Below are positions 4,618-6,738 of a stretch of 6,738 bases of DNA, piece by piece (within the stretch, counting starts at the first letter, position 1; the number at the start of each line of letters is the position of its first letter). Origin of the DNA: Thermoplasmata archaeon (lineage in GTDB: Archaea; Thermoplasmatota; Thermoplasmata; Thermoplasmatales; Thermoplasmataceae); the NCBI GenBank assembly GCA_021826765.1, contig JAKAYK010000051.1, forward strand, positions 1 through 6,738, read 5' to 3'. Below the pieces are notes generated by a model. The model saw only the letters and a program-made list of their open reading frames with translations. It was not told the DNA's origin and made no database searches. The position numbers and the translations under genes are program-made.

Positions 4618-6738
4618 TGTGTCCTGATCAACCCAGCATCTATGAGTCCTGAAATCGAAAGGCTTCCTTGCTTCCATACATTTCGGACAGAACGAAATAT
4701 AATACCTTCTTGTGAAGTATATTGCAGAACCTATGATTGCAACTGTGTAGAAGGCATATTTGGCCACGTAATATATGGAATGGTCATTCGAAGCCTGTGG
4801 GAATGCAAGAAAGAGCACAGTCCTGTTGCTTTGAATGCTCACCTGCCTGACATCGATATATGAACCTGAACATACAAGGAATGTGTAGTTTCCATAGGGC
4901 AACTGCATACAGAATTTTCCATTGATGTTGCTCTGGGAATTGAAAATGCATGATACATTGTATGTGTTGCTTCCGTTATTTATGAACTCAATGGTTCCAT
5001 ACATAATTGAATAGTTAAAATAGGTCGTTCCGGGAAATATTTTTTCAATTTTTGAGGAAGTGTTGAAATATCCCGAATCCTGTGGAAACACAGTGAGGAA
5101 AGGATTGGAACTGTTCAGGGTTATGGTGTTCTGCATAGACGTATATGAGATGTTCTGTACAATAATAGACCATTCCTGCCATGATGGAATTCCGCATTCT
5201 GTAAGGTTGTATGTATAGTTGTACAGTTGAACAGGCAGGTTCTCATTGCCTGAAACATTTTCCATGAACAGGCTGTTGTTATATGACAGAAACCATTCCA
5301 CTTTAACATACGAATCATTTGCACTATGATTTCTTTCCAGAGACAGTTCCATGCAGAATGATTTGTTCATCGACAGATTGTTCAACTGGAAATTATTCTC
5401 ACTATTCTTACCGGAATAATTCAGCATAATTCTGATATAAATGGAGGAGGATTTCCCATAGAGGCTCTTCAGATCAACATGTGTGACTGTATCAGTGCTT
5501 GTGTATGTTTCAGACAGTGCAACGTTGATCGTCGAAGTGCTATTGAAATACAGATGCCTTGTTATGCCTGTTGTGGTGAAAACGGTGCCCTCCTGGAGTG
5601 ATAGATACTTTTCATTGCCATAAATGCTGTACCTGTATGATGAAAAAATGTATGAACAATTCTCAGAAAAATACTGAAGAAGCATTCCTGATCCAATTAT
5701 TTCCTTTCCTTTGATGCAGCTCAGGTTGAGTGCGTTTTCCATTACTTTGGTGTAATTGCCATTCATTCCTGTGAATGTTATATTCTTTTGGCAATAAGTT
5801 GATTGATGAGTACTCACTAAAATGAAGGAACTTTTCCATATCTCAAGAACACTGTTGCTGCCTTTTACCACAGGAGAATAGTTGCCTTCAAGGTATTTCT
5901 GTGCGCATGTGAACCCTGAATCCACCAGTGTGGCCCCTGAATCATTCTCCATGTACAGGCCGGTTCTTGATGAATTGAAATATCCACCATTCTCCAGGGG
6001 CCCCTCATTCCCTGTGAATGTGGAGCCAACAGAATAAAGGTCTGATCTTGAAAGTACAATGAAATTATGATCAATGCCCATATGATTTATGGTGCTGTTT
6101 GAAAGAAAGCAGATTGCACTGTGCCATATGGTGAGCTTCGAATCTGGTGACATGTTGAATGCAACAGGAATTTTCGTTCCAGTGCTTAAGCCTGAAAGAA
6201 ACCATGGATTTGTGAGATTGTATTCAGCCCTGAACCTTCCTGACCGATTTTCAATACAGAGATTTTTTGAAAATATCATTGAACTGCCCAGTTCAAATTT
6301 CATTGATACCGGGCTTATGCTGCTTACCATGGTATAATTCATACAAAGTGCAATGGAGTTTACTGGATAGTTGTGACTCGGAAGAGCACTGTAATCAAAC
6401 ATATAGGAACTGTTGCTGCTGATGGGCTGGCCATTCTGGGAAAGCGTGGATACGTTGTATACGCCTGCTGAATTCAGGGACTTTTCATTCCTGAATGTGG
6501 AGTAATACGATGATACATGATCATTGATAAAACATATGCCTGCTGTTCCTCCCACAAAGGTGTTGTATATCCTTATGGAAGAATTGCGCAGCATGAAGTA
6601 GCCTGTGAAATTGAATGTTGAATTGCAAATCTGTATGTTGTCTGCAGAACCACCATTCCTGATTACAAGTTTTCCACCTGAATTTACAATGGTCTCGCAT
6701 GAGATTGAACTGTTGGTGCATATATTCAGAAAATGGTT
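4591..6738 (-). CDS. C-terminal part of a large sequon-rich beta-helix surface protein with membrane anchor and zinc-ribbon-like tail (5' end outside window)
   Basis: The frame stays open to the window edge, giving 715 residues. The first in-window ATG (6594) is not a credible start, because the 48 residues before it (NST, NFT, GGK...) continue the same repeat style. Numbered from that Met, residues up to ~305 look like a right-handed beta-helix, with recurring turns such as SKLTIWHS (152-159) and SVLEIWKS (248-255) and SxF/NSTF ends. Residues ~320-535 are other beta-rich domains. Residues ~535-598 resemble a small PEGA or carboxypeptidase-regulatory-type beta domain (LPYGNYTFLV). A single membrane helix (~607-628) is followed by TRRYY, placing the end inside the cell. 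The ~37-residue tail carries C636-P-K-C639 and H651-R-C653, a plausible zinc site. More than 30 N-X-S/T sequons and about 16 outer cysteines are present. This is a cell-surface protein, perhaps an adhesin or polysaccharide-binding protein; no catalytic motif was recognised. It overlaps the converging gene by 27 bp. Confidence 0.82.
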   Translation of the reverse strand, partial: NHFLNICTNSSISCETIVNSGGKLVIRNGGSADNIQICNSTFNFTGYFMLRNSSIRIYNTFVGGTAGICFINDHVSSYYSTFRNEKSLNSAGVYNVSTLSQNGQPISSNSSYMFDYSALPSHNYPVNSIALCMNYTMVSSISPVSMKFELGSSMIFSKNLCIENRSGRFRAEYNLTNPWFLSGLSTGTKIPVAFNMSPDSKLTIWHSAICFLSNSTINHMGIDHNFIVLSRSDLYSVGSTFTGNEGPLENGGYFNSSRTGLYMENDSGATLVDSGFTCAQKYLEGNYSPVVKGSNSVLEIWKSSFILVSTHQSTYCQKNITFTGMNGNYTKVMENALNLSCIKGKEIIGSGMLLQYFSENCSYIFSSYRYSIYGNEKYLSLQEGTVFTTTGITRHLYFNSTSTINVALSETYTSTDTVTHVDLKSLYGKSSSIYIRIMLNYSGKNSENNFQLNNLSMNKSFCMELSLERNHSANDSYVKVEWFLSYNNSLFMENVSGNENLPVQLYNYTYNLTECGIPSWQEWSIIVQNISYTSMQNTITLNSSNPFLTVFPQDSGYFNTSSKIEKIFPGTTYFNYSIMYGTIEFINNGSNTYNVSCIFNSQSNINGKFCMQLPYGNYTFLVCSGSYIDVRQVSIQSNRTVLFLAFPQASNDHSIYYVAKYAFYTVAIIGSAIYFTRRYYISFCPKCMEARKPFDFRTHRCWVDQDTSIERKVVK

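Noticed and set aside
6089..6337. Plus-strand open frame of 82 codons opposite the surface-protein gene.
   Set aside because: It is a shadow of the minus-strand beta-helix coding region with no promoter or family resemblance.
6592..6594. ATG as the start codon of the surface-protein gene.
   Set aside because: The same frame continues open for 48 more codons to the window edge with the same sequon-rich repeat character, and no signal peptide follows this ATG.

Overview
The window looks like chromosomal DNA from an archaeon, most likely an AT-rich acidophile of the Thermoplasmata (Thermoplasma/Ferroplasma/Cuniculiplasma type). This assignment is inference. It rests on TATA-like boxes placed to give leaderless or nearly leaderless mRNAs, a dolichol-phosphate-mannose-synthase-type glycosyltransferase with a fused GtrA-like membrane domain (the architecture known from Pyrococcus), a GT-C-type membrane glycosyltransferase, and a large Asn-rich surface protein packed with N-X-S/T sequons. 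No rRNA, tRNA, CRISPR array or transposon was seen.

Layout from left to right: (1) 57-851, minus strand, a stand-alone J-domain protein of 264 aa with an unrecognised helical C-terminal region. (2) 852-1223, a 372-bp AT-rich divergent intergenic region that carries TATA-like boxes for both flanking genes, a cluster of TTCATAT/ATATGAA half-sites, a 10-bp direct repeat and a 32-bp imperfect palindrome. (3) 1224-2288, plus strand, a polyprenyl-phosphate hexose synthase (GT2 plus GtrA). (4) 2341-4617, plus strand, a 758-aa protein that joins a GT-C-like multi-pass membrane half to a ~310-aa extracytoplasmic beta-rich domain. (5) 4591-6738, minus strand, the C-terminal 715 residues of a larger surface protein whose start lies beyond the right edge: a beta-helix-like region, beta domains, one membrane anchor and a short cytoplasmic tail with a CxxC...HxC putative zinc site. 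Genes 4 and 5 converge and overlap by 27 bp.

Working model: gene 3 charges a polyprenyl phosphate with a hexose on the cytoplasmic face, the GtrA-like helices hold or present the lipid, and gene 4 uses the lipid-linked sugar on the outer face. Gene 5, with more than 30 sequons, is the kind of heavily N-glycosylated protein such a pathway would decorate. The glycosylation link between genes 3 and 4 is well supported by family knowledge. The link to gene 5 is inference from proximity and sequon density. The J-domain gene seems unrelated in function and shares only the intergenic region.

Most unusual points: the fusion of a GT-C-like enzyme to a large extracytoplasmic domain, the zinc-ribbon-like inner tail on an extracellular beta-helix protein, the palindromic cluster between genes 1 and 3, and an ambiguous non-ATG start for gene 3 with a perfect Shine-Dalgarno sequence lying inside the apparent coding region.
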